Positions 1-7,967 of a stretch of 24,960 nucleotides of DNA are shown piece by piece. The notes under the pieces were generated by a model. It saw only the letters and a list, made by a program, of their open reading frames with translations. It was not told the origin of the DNA and did no database searches. The DNA comes from JBDRRP01 sp964446485 (GTDB lineage: Bacteria; Desulfobacterota; Desulfobacteria; Desulfobacterales; JBDRRP01), in contig CAYUOU010000063.1 in assembly GCA_964446485.1 (NCBI GenBank), forward strand, positions 1-24,960. The letters run 5' to 3'. The position numbers were made by a program, and so were the translations under genes. Numbering within the stretch: the stretch's first letter is position 1; each line of letters starts with the position of its first letter.

Positions 1-42
1 TACATTTTTTCTAATGAATCTAAGATGATTTGTCAATTCTGA

Positions 43-1068
43 TTACGAAAACGCCGGTTTGAGCAGCTCGTTGATCTCCTCCGGGTATGCCATGCAGAGC
101 GTCTCGTTGAAGAGATTTCGCAGGGCGCCGATGTCCGGCGTGCCCAAGGCCTGGTTGAAAAAGGTGCGCGGCGAAAAGAGGAGATGAAACCGGGCATGGG
201 CGTCGCCGGCGGCCCCGGTAAAGAAATTCATGTTGAAGCTGTAGATGCCCATACCGTCGTAGGCGGCCATGAGCCGGGTCAGGCCGACGGCGATATCCAT
301 GATGTCCTCGGGGGTGAGTTCAAGCGTGGCCGCGGCACCCTCCACCACGGCCAGCACATCCCCGGCTACGCCCATGGGTGCATAAGCGGTGAGCCAGGAC
401 GTCCTGCCGATGCGGCCCAGGTATCGTTTCCCGCGTGCTTTTTCAGTGGCGACGAGATCGTCCCAGAAGTTGTGCCCCGTCTTTTTCAGATAGGCGGACG
501 CCGCCGTGAGTTCTTCCCGCATGAGGTTGGGTGCCGAAGAGGATGAAAATACCTGCAGGTGGGGATGGATGAGCGAACTCCCGGCGGGGGGCATGTAGTT
601 CCAGTTGACGATATGGTAGACCCCTTCGGGGTGTCCGGCCGCCGCCACACGATTGAAAAACGCCATGGCCAGCGTCATCGCCCGGCTGATGCGATCGGCA
701 CTGATCTCAGTCATGGGGATGTAATGCCGGCTTCCCATGGTGGCTACGGCGCCGAGGGCATCGTAGGGCGCCAGGTTGGGAAAAAGCACCATGTCGTCTT
801 GGGCCATGCGTCCCTCGGGGATCAGATCCGGGTCGAAATGGGGCGTGATTTTCATGATCCGCTCAGGGCAGAATGGGCAGTGCGTTTCGGTGCCTGCCAC
901 CAGCCTGTCAAAGTCGGGCTTTTCCCACTGGAGATCCATAAAGTGGCAGATGCGCGCGGTGCGCCCGGTGAGCGGATCGGTGCGGATTTCACTGGGTACT
1001 CGACGCTCAGCCATTTCCTTCAATGGGTTTCGCATGATGGTCTCTTTTGATACGGCTGAAAATTCCAT
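43..1068 (-). CDS. galT: GalT-like galactose-1-phosphate uridylyltransferase (HIT superfamily)
   Basis: Predicted nucleotidyltransferase that moves UMP between UDP-glucose and galactose-1-phosphate (Leloir pathway) or a related sugar phosphate. In the 341-residue product a CPFC zinc pair lies at residues 64-67 and the active-site signature HPHLQ at 168-172, where the second His is the expected nucleophile that carries the UMP. This order and spacing match the E. coli GalT layout. The frame is open upstream to 1185, but the ATG at 1068 has a strong GGGAGGA ribosome site just before it, so I place the start there, 62 bases after leuB. No other galactose gene is nearby, so a related activity such as a sugar-nucleotide phosphorylase is possible. 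The family is secure and the exact substrate is inferred. Confidence 0.8.
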   Translation of the reverse strand: MEFSAVSKETIMRNPLKEMAERRVPSEIRTDPLTGRTARICHFMDLQWEKPDFDRLVAGTETHCPFCPERIMKITPHFDPDLIPEGRMAQDDMVLFPNLAPYDALGAVATMGSRHYIPMTEISADRISRAMTLAMAFFNRVAAAGHPEGVYHIVNWNYMPPAGSSLIHPHLQVFSSSSAPNLMREELTAASAYLKKTGHNFWDDLVATEKARGKRYLGRIGRTSWLTAYAPMGVAGDVLAVVEGAAATLELTPEDIMDIAVGLTRLMAAYDGMGIYSFNMNFFTGAAGDAHARFHLLFSPRTFFNQALGTPDIGALRNLFNETLCMAYPEEINELLKPAFS

Positions 1069-1130
1069 GTCTCCTCCCTTCGGGCGCAAACGCCCCCTTT
1101 CGATGATGGGCCGTTCCACAAGGTATTGTT

Positions 1131-2204
1131 TCAGATCCTTGCCGCGATGGCATCCCCCATTTCCACGGTGCCCACTGGTGCGCACCCCTTGCGGGCAATG
1201 TCGGCCGTGCGAGGGCCGTCGGCGAGTACCGATTCCACAGCGGCGACAATGCGGTCTGCCGCCTCTGACATTTCCAGACTGTAGCGCAGCATCATGGCCG
1301 CAGACAGGATCTGGGCCACGGGATTGGCGATGCCCTTGCCGGCGATGTCCGGCGCCGAGCCGCCCGCCGGTTCGAAGAAGCCGAATTTGGATGCGGTGAG
1401 GCTGGCCGACGCCAGCAGCCCCATGGATCCCGTGATCATTGCGGCTTCGTCGCTGATGATATCTCCAAACATATTTCCGCAGAGCATGACATCGAACTGC
1501 CCGGGATTTTTGAGGAGCTGCATGGTGGCGTTGTCCACGTACATGTGACTGAGGGCTACGTCGGGATAGTCCTTGGCGACCTCGTCAACCACTTCCCGCC
1601 ACAGTACCATGGTGGTGAGCACGTTGGCCTTGTCGATGCTGGTGACCCGGCGCTTTCGTGATCGGGCGATATCAAAGGCCAGTCGGGCGATGCGGTCGAT
1701 CTCGCTGCGGGTGTAGACCATGGTGTCAAAGGCGCGTTCTTCAGGGCCGCTGCCGTCGCGGCCTTTGGGTTGACCGAAGTAAATACCGCCGGTGAGTTCC
1801 CGGACCACCATGATGTCAACGCCTTCGCCAACGATGTCGGGCCGCAAGGGGCTTTCTTCGGCCAGAGACGGAAAAATCCGCGCGGGCCGGAGGTTGCAGT
1901 AGAGATCGAAGTGTTTGCGGATGGGCAGCAGGGCGCCGCGCTCCGGTTGAAGGTCCGGTGGCAGAGCTTCCCATTTTGGGCCGCCCACGCTGCCGAAGAG
2001 GATGGCGTCGCTGTTTTCGCAAAGGGTCAGTGTCTCCTTGGGCAGCGGGCTGCCGTGCCGGTCATAGGCGATACCGCCCACGTCGGCAGGGGTGAAAGAC
2101 AGTTCGATACGGCATTTTTTCTGAACCGCATCGAGTACTTTGATGGCTTCGGCCATTACCTCGGGCCCGATACCGTCGCCGGGCAATACGGCGATATGCT
2201 TCAT
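1131..2204 (-). CDS. leuB: 3-isopropylmalate dehydrogenase
   Basis: Catalyses the NAD-dependent oxidation and decarboxylation of 3-isopropylmalate in leucine synthesis, in the cytoplasm. The 357-residue product has normal family length. It opens with the LPGDGIGPEV motif (residues 7-16), has the substrate-binding NLRPARIF segment and the VRELTGGIYFG motif that separates LeuB from isocitrate dehydrogenase, then the metal-binding region GNMFGDIISDEAA and the NAD-binding FEPAGGSAPDIAGKG. The ATG at 2204 follows AAAGGAG. That ribosome site overlaps the stop codon of a short nucleotidyltransferase-like remnant. No leuA, leuC or leuD is present here, so the pathway genes must lie elsewhere. Confidence 0.97.
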   Translation of the reverse strand: MKHIAVLPGDGIGPEVMAEAIKVLDAVQKKCRIELSFTPADVGGIAYDRHGSPLPKETLTLCENSDAILFGSVGGPKWEALPPDLQPERGALLPIRKHFDLYCNLRPARIFPSLAEESPLRPDIVGEGVDIMVVRELTGGIYFGQPKGRDGSGPEERAFDTMVYTRSEIDRIARLAFDIARSRKRRVTSIDKANVLTTMVLWREVVDEVAKDYPDVALSHMYVDNATMQLLKNPGQFDVMLCGNMFGDIISDEAAMITGSMGLLASASLTASKFGFFEPAGGSAPDIAGKGIANPVAQILSAAMMLRYSLEMSEAADRIVAAVESVLADGPRTADIARKGCAPVGTVEMGDAIAARI

Positions 2205-2215
2205 GCAACGCTCCT

Positions 2216-2365
2216 TTATTGATTGTGCTTGAGGGATTCCAACGCCTCTGCGTCTGCCAGATCCCTGGTTCTTTCTGATGCCAGCTTGTTGTCAATGAGG
2301 TCATCTATCGAGGCAATCTTCACGCGAATTCCCCACTTGCTGATCGGCGTTGGCTTCGGCGCCAT
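2216..2365 (-). pseudogene. Remnant C-terminus of a nucleotidyltransferase-like protein
   Basis: This 49-codon frame sits between glpK and leuB and stops 12 bases before leuB. Its last 37 residues, from IRVKIASIDDLIDNKLAS through RDLADAEALESLK, look like the C-terminal segment of AbiEii-like or stand-alone nucleotidyltransferase proteins: a 'slow-helix' ending with a K-[AS]-x-R-x-[KR/T]-DLAD-x-EALE pattern. A stop codon lies in the same frame at about 2387, and the 111 bases between 2366 and the glpK stop encode nothing I recognise. The catalytic GS-DxD half is therefore missing. It could be a relic of a complete gene or, less likely, a real tiny protein. Family assignment is from pattern memory only. 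Confidence 0.45.
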
Positions 2366-2476
2366 TGGCGGGTATTCACCGCACGGTTATCTCAGGTCGT
2401 CCGGCAACCGTCGCCCACCCATCGTCACCGTCTGCGATTGGCGCCGCAGTTTTACGGGAGACGGCGATAAACCGGA

Positions 2477-4003
2477 TCATGGTGGTGCGTCAATCCAGTC
2501 GAAAGTGCGCTGTACGGCCTTTGTCCACTGGGCGATGCCGTGCTGCCGCATCGCGTCGTCCATTTGGGGCTGCCAGGTCTTGTCCATGGTCCAGTTGCTT
2601 CTGAGATCGGCCGGATCGGTCCAGTATCCCACGGCCAGCCCGGCGGCATAGGCGGCGCCCAGCGCCGTGGTCTCGGTGACTTTCGGGCGAATCACCGGCA
2701 CGTTGAGGATGTCGGCCTGAAACTGCATGAGCAGTTCGTTGGCGACCATGCCACCGTCCACTTTAAGCTGGGTGAGATCCATCCCGGCGTCGCGGTTCAT
2801 GGCCGTGACGATGTCCATGGTCTGGTAGGCATTGGCTTCGAGCACCGCCCGGGCGAGATGCCCCTTGTTGACAAAACGGGTCAGCCCCACGATGACACCG
2901 CGGGCGTCGGAGCGCCAATGGGGCGCGAACAAACCGGAAAATGCGGGAACGATGACGGCGCCGCCGTTGTCCGGCACGGTTTCCGCCAGCGTTTCGATCT
3001 CGGGTGCGCTGTCGATAATCCCTAAATTGTCGCGGAACCACTGTACCAGGGCCCCCGCAATGGCGATGGAACCCTCCAGGGCGTAGACGGGCATCTCGCT
3101 GCCCACCTGGTAAGCCACAGTGGTGATGAGCCCGTGGGTCGATGCCACTGCCTGGCGGCCGGTGTTGAGCAGCAGAAAACACCCCGTGCCGTAAGTATTC
3201 TTGGCTTCGCCGACATCAAAGCAGGCCTGGCCCACCAGGGCCGCCTGCTGGTCCCCGAGCGCCCCGCACACCGGCACCGGAGCCCCCACCGGTCCTGCCG
3301 GTGAGGTGGTTCCCCAGACATCGGGATCGGACGAGGGAACGATGCGGGGCAGCATCCGGCGAGGGATTCCCAAGACGGCCAATATTTCTGCATCCCAGTC
3401 CAGGGTGTGCAGGTTCATAAGCAGGGTTCGGCTGGCATTGGTGACGTCCGTGACGTGGGCGCCGCCGTCGGGCCCCCCGGTGAGCCACCAGATGAGCCAG
3501 CTCTCAATGGTGCCGAAATAGGCGTCGCCGACGTCGGCGGCCCTGCGGGCGGCGGGGACATTGTCCAGGATCCATTTGATTTTCGGCCCGGAGAAATACG
3601 TTGCCACCGGAAGGCCGGTTTTTGAGCGGAACCGGTCCTGGCCGCCGTCTTCCGCGAGCGCCTTGCAGATCTGGTCGGTGCGGGTGCACTGCCACACGAT
3701 GGCATTATATAGCGGGGCGCCGGTTTTTCGGTCCCAGACCACGGTGGTTTCGCGCTGGTTGGTAATGCCGATGGCGGCCAGCCGTTTGCCTGAGAAACCG
3801 GCCTTTTTCAAGGCGTGGCGCATCACGCCGGCGGCATTTTTCCATATCTCCGTGGGGTTGTGCTCCACCCATCCGGGCCGGGGAAATATCTGCTCGTGCT
3901 CTTTTTGTTCCATTGCCACGATCTGGCCACCCCGGTCGAAGATAATGAACCGATTGTTGGTGGTCCCCAGATCCAGGGCACCGATGTATGGGGTCATCGC
4001 CAT
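2477..4003 (-). CDS. glpK: Glycerol kinase
   Basis: Phosphorylates glycerol to sn-glycerol-3-phosphate with ATP in the cytoplasm. The 508-residue product is full length for the FGGY kinase family. Visible motifs are the N-terminal phosphate-binding GALDLGTTNNRF (residues 8-19), RETTVVWDRKTG, ALGDQQAALVGQ with the catalytic-type aspartate, GTGCFLLLNTG, and the C-terminal half with VDGGMVAN. The start could be the ATG at 4003 or the one two codons later at 3997. A GlpF transporter or GlpD dehydrogenase is not adjacent. It lies 31 bases after the zinc-ribbon gene on the same strand and may share its transcript. Confidence 0.96.
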   Translation of the reverse strand: MAMTPYIGALDLGTTNNRFIIFDRGGQIVAMEQKEHEQIFPRPGWVEHNPTEIWKNAAGVMRHALKKAGFSGKRLAAIGITNQRETTVVWDRKTGAPLYNAIVWQCTRTDQICKALAEDGGQDRFRSKTGLPVATYFSGPKIKWILDNVPAARRAADVGDAYFGTIESWLIWWLTGGPDGGAHVTDVTNASRTLLMNLHTLDWDAEILAVLGIPRRMLPRIVPSSDPDVWGTTSPAGPVGAPVPVCGALGDQQAALVGQACFDVGEAKNTYGTGCFLLLNTGRQAVASTHGLITTVAYQVGSEMPVYALEGSIAIAGALVQWFRDNLGIIDSAPEIETLAETVPDNGGAVIVPAFSGLFAPHWRSDARGVIVGLTRFVNKGHLARAVLEANAYQTMDIVTAMNRDAGMDLTQLKVDGGMVANELLMQFQADILNVPVIRPKVTETTALGAAYAAGLAVGYWTDPADLRSNWTMDKTWQPQMDDAMRQHGIAQWTKAVQRTFDWIDAPP

Positions 4004-4034
4004 TTTTTCACCTGTTGGACGTGACTCGATGGTG

Positions 4035-5285
4035 TCACAAATTTCCCGCCAGGGCGAGATGCCGCTTGTTGATGATCATTCCCGCGGCTTCGCTGACGTA
4101 TTCATGGGGTCCCTCTCGGAAGGGGAGATAGACCAGCCTCGCGCTTCTCGGCGTGATTTCGATATCAGGCAGCCTTGGCAGCATGGACTTGGCGGGTTTG
4201 ATGAAACCGGCCAGGCTGACCTTGAGGCTTTCCACCGCTTCGCTCACCGGCAGGTTCACCGGGTGGATGCGTCCCTTGGGCAGTGGCTGGAACGCGTGGG
4301 CATCGTCCGCTCCGGCGCCGGCCACATGGGGTTGGGACAGGTTCAACTGCTGGGAGATGAGTAAAAAGGTTTTGGGGCGCACTTTGAATGCCAGTGCCCA
4401 GAAACGGAAGGGCCGCGTTTCCCAGTCTGGCTGAACCACCCGCGGCAGGTTGGCGATGCGGACCAGGTCGGCGAAGGATCCCAAGGGGATGCCGCTTACC
4501 GAGACCGTGAACTGCCAGAAGGGGAGGTAAAGGGTGTCAGGCGCGTCCTCGGGAACGCAGACAAAGCGCGTTCGTTTCAGCCCTTGATTCCCCGCCCGCC
4601 ACACACTGTCGCAGTTTCGGCAGATCAGGGCGAGGGAATCGCGCTGACCCTCCATGTCCCAGCCGCAGCCGGGGCAAAGGGTCGGTAGAAACCGGATCTG
4701 CCACGTGGGCGCGCCGCCAGGCAGTCCGTTCAGACGTTGCGCCGTTTCCGCATCACCCAATCGCCTGTTGAGTACGGCGTCGAAGAGCCCGTTGGCGTTG
4801 TAGAAAGGGGAAAATACGAGGCTTACCGCTTCACCGATGTCGGTCTGATGATAGACATTGCCGCCTTCCGTGGGGATCGACAGATTTTGGAACAACCCTT
4901 TCACAGCGGCAAACGGGATCTCCGGCTTGATAAATCGCCCGGGCGTTTCAGGGGTCACGAACTGGAGGGCCATGGCTTGGCTGCGAAGCCCCAGGGATGC
5001 GGGTACGCAGGGATCATCCACAGCCAGACGGCTGGCATCGATGAATCGGTGCTGCATGCCGCGTTCGGTGGCAAAGAAAAGCATTCCCTTGTAGCGCCAG
5101 TAAGGAACGTAGACAAGGGTCTTGTCGACGAGGGCTTTGTGCGGCAGCATGTAGCGGAAGAAGACCTGGGGCAGTAGGTAGGAGCGCACCCGGCAAAACC
5201 CACAGGACACGAGGCGGTCCGTCTCGTTGAGGGTGATGGGAGCCCCGCACTGGGGGCACTGGTGTTGAATCAGGAGATCGGCCAT
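4035..5285 (-). CDS. Zinc-ribbon protein partnered with SPFH protein, function unknown
   Basis: The 416-residue product is built from a repeated unit of a zinc ribbon followed by an aromatic YxPxW segment. An N-terminal ribbon CPQC...CGFC is followed by YVPYWRYKG, and a second ribbon CPGC...CRNC (middle of the protein) is followed by YLPFWQF. A third, ribbon-less YLPFRE segment occurs near the end. I see no transmembrane helix or catalytic motif. It starts shortly after the SPFH gene stop at 5333, with alternative ATG codons at 5285 and 5297. The frame is open farther upstream, but that part overlaps the SPFH gene and has an arginine-rich shadow composition. The tight spacing and shared ribbons suggest the two proteins work together. 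The biochemical role is unknown. Confidence 0.82.
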   Translation of the reverse strand: MADLLIQHQCPQCGAPITLNETDRLVSCGFCRVRSYLLPQVFFRYMLPHKALVDKTLVYVPYWRYKGMLFFATERGMQHRFIDASRLAVDDPCVPASLGLRSQAMALQFVTPETPGRFIKPEIPFAAVKGLFQNLSIPTEGGNVYHQTDIGEAVSLVFSPFYNANGLFDAVLNRRLGDAETAQRLNGLPGGAPTWQIRFLPTLCPGCGWDMEGQRDSLALICRNCDSVWRAGNQGLKRTRFVCVPEDAPDTLYLPFWQFTVSVSGIPLGSFADLVRIANLPRVVQPDWETRPFRFWALAFKVRPKTFLLISQQLNLSQPHVAGAGADDAHAFQPLPKGRIHPVNLPVSEAVESLKVSLAGFIKPAKSMLPRLPDIEITPRSARLVYLPFREGPHEYVSEAAGMIINKRHLALAGNL

Positions 5286-5332
5286 AGAAAACACCATGAT
5301 GACAGAAGTCGGCGGCGCTGTCTTCTCCGCAT

Positions 5333-6475
5333 TTACTGCTTTTCTCCGCACTGATTGCAAAACCGGGCGTCGGGGAGGTTTTCCGCACCGCACTGGCCGC
5401 AGAACCAGGGCTCGGGTTTTTCTTCGACGGGTTTGCCGCATCGGGAGCAGAACCGGGCATTGGGTGCCAGGTTTTTGCCGCAACCGGCGCACTGGGTGAA
5501 GACCAACTGTTGGTGGCCGCAGTAGGGGCAGAACTTGGCGTCTGTCTGGATCACGCTGCCGCACTCTTGACAGGAGGCACCGGTGGCCGCCCCGGGCGGA
5601 TTGCCCGGGGCCGGGGCGGCGGCGCCCTGGCCGGTGAAGTATTGAGCGAACATGGCTGGCATCATGAGCCCCATGGAGGTACCCATGCCGGCAGCGGCCC
5701 CCTCACCGCCGTCGGCGGCCTTTTCCATGGCCATGGCCGCCTTCATCTGCATGAGCTTGTTCATGTCGTCAAATACGCCCAGGCGGCTGCGGTCGTCGAT
5801 GGCCTGTTGCACCTCCGGCGGGGGGGTGATGGCGTTCATGTACAGGTGGGTCAGGTTCAGCCCGAAATGACTGAAGTCCTCCTGCAGCCGCTTTTGCAGG
5901 CCTTCCGACAGTTCGTCGTACTGCTCGGGCAGGTTGATAATGGAGTCGAGCTGTTCTCCCATGTAGTCGTTGAATCGGGACACAATGACCCGATTGAGGT
6001 ATTCTTCCACGCCTTCGGTGGTAAATACCCCTTGTGTACCCACCATTCGGTTGATGAAGAGGACCGGCTGCATCACTTGGATGTTGAAGACGCCGAAAGC
6101 CCGCAACCGGATCAGCCCCAGTTCGCTGTCCTTGAAGGCCACTGGATCCCGGGTGCCCCACTTGAGGTTGATGAAGGTCTTGAGGTTGACAAAGTACACC
6201 TCGGCACGCAGCGGGCTCATCATGGCCCATGGCACGCTGAGCAGCTTGGTGAGGATGGGGATATTGCCGGTTTTCAGGGTGTGACGGCCGGCCCCGAATG
6301 CTTCGATGGCTTTGCCCTTGTAGAAGAACACCGCGGCCTGGCTTTCCCGGACCGTTAGCTGTGCCCCCCACTTGATCTCGCCGGAACCTTTTTCGGGCAG
6401 GCGGTGGACCAGTGCCTGTCCCGTGTCGTCCAACCACTCGAGGTTCTCAAGAAAGACGATATTGTCTGTACCCAT
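5333..6475 (-). CDS. SPFH/band-7 domain protein with C-terminal zinc ribbons (YdjI-like)
   Basis: The first roughly 250 of 380 residues form a band-7/SPFH domain of the YdjI or 'virion core protein' type. Recognisable parts are the opening IVFLENLEW, the VRESQAAVFFYKGKA strand and a GRHTLKTGNIP turn. A low-complexity Ala/Gly/Pro linker (about residues 262-303) leads into three C4 zinc ribbons: CQEC...CPYC, CAGC...CSRC and CGQC...CNQC. There is no N-terminal membrane helix, so membrane association would be peripheral or through partners. In Bacillus, YdjI-type SPFH proteins belong to phage-shock-like membrane stress machinery, but no PspA homologue is visible here. The start has an excellent AAAGGAG ribosome site. 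A dispersed repeat lies upstream. Confidence 0.9.
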   Translation of the reverse strand: MGTDNIVFLENLEWLDDTGQALVHRLPEKGSGEIKWGAQLTVRESQAAVFFYKGKAIEAFGAGRHTLKTGNIPILTKLLSVPWAMMSPLRAEVYFVNLKTFINLKWGTRDPVAFKDSELGLIRLRAFGVFNIQVMQPVLFINRMVGTQGVFTTEGVEEYLNRVIVSRFNDYMGEQLDSIINLPEQYDELSEGLQKRLQEDFSHFGLNLTHLYMNAITPPPEVQQAIDDRSRLGVFDDMNKLMQMKAAMAMEKAADGGEGAAAGMGTSMGLMMPAMFAQYFTGQGAAAPAPGNPPGAATGASCQECGSVIQTDAKFCPYCGHQQLVFTQCAGCGKNLAPNARFCSRCGKPVEEKPEPWFCGQCGAENLPDARFCNQCGEKQ

Positions 6476-6567
6476 GGGACCTCTCCTTTTTTCAGATGAT
6501 AAGACCGATCACCCGGCCTCACGGCAGATCTGCGGCAATGGGCTCCAGGGCCTGAAAATTGACGGTT

Positions 6568-6707
6568 CCGTAAAAAAGTCCGATATCTGCGTTACGCGTC
6601 ATTCTTCGTCATGGCGGCGTACTGTAAGTACGCCGCATTCCTCAGGATTCGCAAGCCGTATCTCGAACATGTTACGAAATCGTCCTTTTTGCTACTTTTT
6701 ACCGTTT
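6568..6707 (-). repeat. Dispersed palindromic repeat, copy 1
   Basis: About 140 bases in the gap between the SPFH gene and the Hdr operon. The centre is a perfect 10-bp stem with a 3-base loop (6614-6623, loop 6624-6626, 6627-6636). The segment 6660-6707 recurs as its reverse complement at 24913-24960 with one mismatch in 48 bases. The element starts with CCGTAAAAAAGTCC and ends near CTTTTTACCG, so both ends carry A/T runs in opposite orientation. It encodes no protein I can support. It looks like an intergenic REP- or MITE-like family. Confidence 0.8.
6614..6636. repeat. Perfect hairpin at the repeat centre
   Basis: The stem GCGGCGTACT pairs with AGTACGCCGC across the loop GTA. It is the core of the dispersed repeat. 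There is no T-run next to it, so it is not a classical intrinsic terminator on either strand. Confidence 0.85.
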
Positions 6708-6734
6708 AATCAAAATTGCTGTTACTACGGTATG

Positions 6735-7967
6735 TTACGTTGGCTGCACGACCATGCAGTCGGCCACCAGTTCCCAGAGGTACTTCACCGTGAGGCCGTC
6801 CATCCCGTATTCGCCTTTGATGGCGTTGAGCTGGCCGTGGCAGCTGTGGCAGGGAACCACGAGCATCTTAGCGCCGGTGCGCCGTATCTGATCCATTTTT
6901 TTGCGGCCGTAGAAAATCCGTTCTTCGGTGTAGCCGGTGGTGAGGGTGCCGCCACCGCCCCCGCAGCAGAACTGGTCCATGCGGCGGGGGTAGAGGTCCA
7001 CCCAGTTCTCGAGGCACTGGTCCATGATCCAGCGGGGCTCTTCGAAAAAGCCGTGGCCGAAAAGCTTCTCGGCCTTGCGTCCGTAGTTGCAGGGATCATG
7101 GTAGGTGGCCAGTTGGGGAAACCGGCTGTTGTCCAAGGTGATACGGCCCTCTTTGATGTAGCGGATCAACAGGTCGAAGACGGTGACCGCTTCGAATCGC
7201 TCCATGGCTTCGGGATACCATTTTTCGAGACCCGACCGGGTCGCCAGGTAGGCATGCCCTCATTCGGGCCAGAGGAGCGTTTTGGCCTCCAGTTTGTCCA
7301 TCTGCTCGACGATGCGGCCTACCATGGTGCGCATGGCATCGTCGTCTCCGGTGAAGAATCCCCAGTTGGTGCCTTCCCAGTTTTCCGATACCAGCGTCCA
7401 GTCCTCCTTGGCTGCGTGGAAGATCTTCCACCAGTGTTTAAGGTCGTCGGTGTGGGTGTTGACGAGCTTGTTATGAATGGTGGTGAGGATGTTGGCGCCC
7501 TGTTTGTCGATGGGCACGGTGAAGTCTTCGAAGCCCGGCACCTCGGCGATTTCCTGCCCAACATCCTCCACAATGAAGATATAGTCCTCTCTGGGGATGG
7601 AGAGGTTGTTGCCGGTCTTCAGCGCGGCGGCCAGCCCCTTGTGGAGGATGCCGGGAACGGCGTCCCGATCGCGGAGGCCCCGGATACGGCGCACCAGGCC
7701 AGGAATGTCGATGTTCATGGGGCAGACGTGTTCGCACTTGCCGCACATGGTGCAGATCCAGGGCCAGCGGTCATCGACCACCGCTTTTTCAAGGCCAAGG
7801 CCTACCATGCGGACCAATTTTCGAGGGTCGAACCCGTCGACGCCGGAAACCGGGCAGGCGCTGGCGCAGATACCGCAGGTGATGCAATGGTCCTGGTGGC
7901 AGGGCCACTCGCGGAAGCGGTCATGGGGCAGCCTCTCCATGTCGATGGGATGTCGGGCGTCGGTCAT
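6735..7967 (-). CDS. HdrD/GlpC-like iron-sulfur oxidoreductase, predicted selenoprotein (in-frame UGA read as Sec)
   Basis: I annotate a single 410-residue gene that reads through UGA at 7260-7262 as selenocysteine 236. Before it lie two 4Fe-4S ferredoxin clusters, CITCGICASACP (C28, 31, 34, 38) and CTMCGKCEHVCP (C72, 75, 78, 82). After it the same frame continues into an intact CCG domain: C293 in DPCNYG, C334-C335 in CCGGGGG, and C373/C376 in PCHSCH. The residues around the UGA read WPE-Sec-GHAYL, where HdrD relatives carry Cys (PECGHAY). Seventeen bases downstream of the UGA a hairpin GACCC-GGTC-GGGTC (7229-7242) has GG as its first two loop bases, as bacterial SECIS elements require. The start overlaps the preceding stop as ATGA. 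It likely passes electrons between the Hdr-like flavoproteins and a disulfide or other thiol acceptor. Confidence 0.9.
7229..7242 (-). promoter_or_regulatory. Candidate bacterial SECIS element
   Basis: The transcript sequence is GACCC, loop GGUC, GGGUC: a perfect 5-bp stem with a 4-base loop. Its apical guanines lie about 23 bases after the UGA at 7260-7262. This satisfies the bSECIS rule of a loop G in the first two positions, 16-37 bases from the UGA. The lower stem is interrupted (one mismatch, then a G-C pair). Confidence 0.72.

Noticed and set aside
2205..2476. A complete gene in the glpK-leuB gap
   Set aside because: Stops interrupt every frame before any catalytic motif. Only the C-terminal remnant is supported.
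4035..5564. A longer start (5564) for the zinc-ribbon gene
   Set aside because: The extra 93 codons are Arg/Pro-rich and overlap the SPFH gene in another frame. Homology-like sequence begins at the ATG 5285.
6735..7262. Separate short HdrD-like gene beginning at ATG 7205, or a nonsense-mutated pseudogene
   Set aside because: The frame is unbroken through the single UGA. The 18 codons between the UGA and the internal ATG encode family-like residues, and a SECIS-like hairpin is present. One read-through gene is simpler than two fragments.
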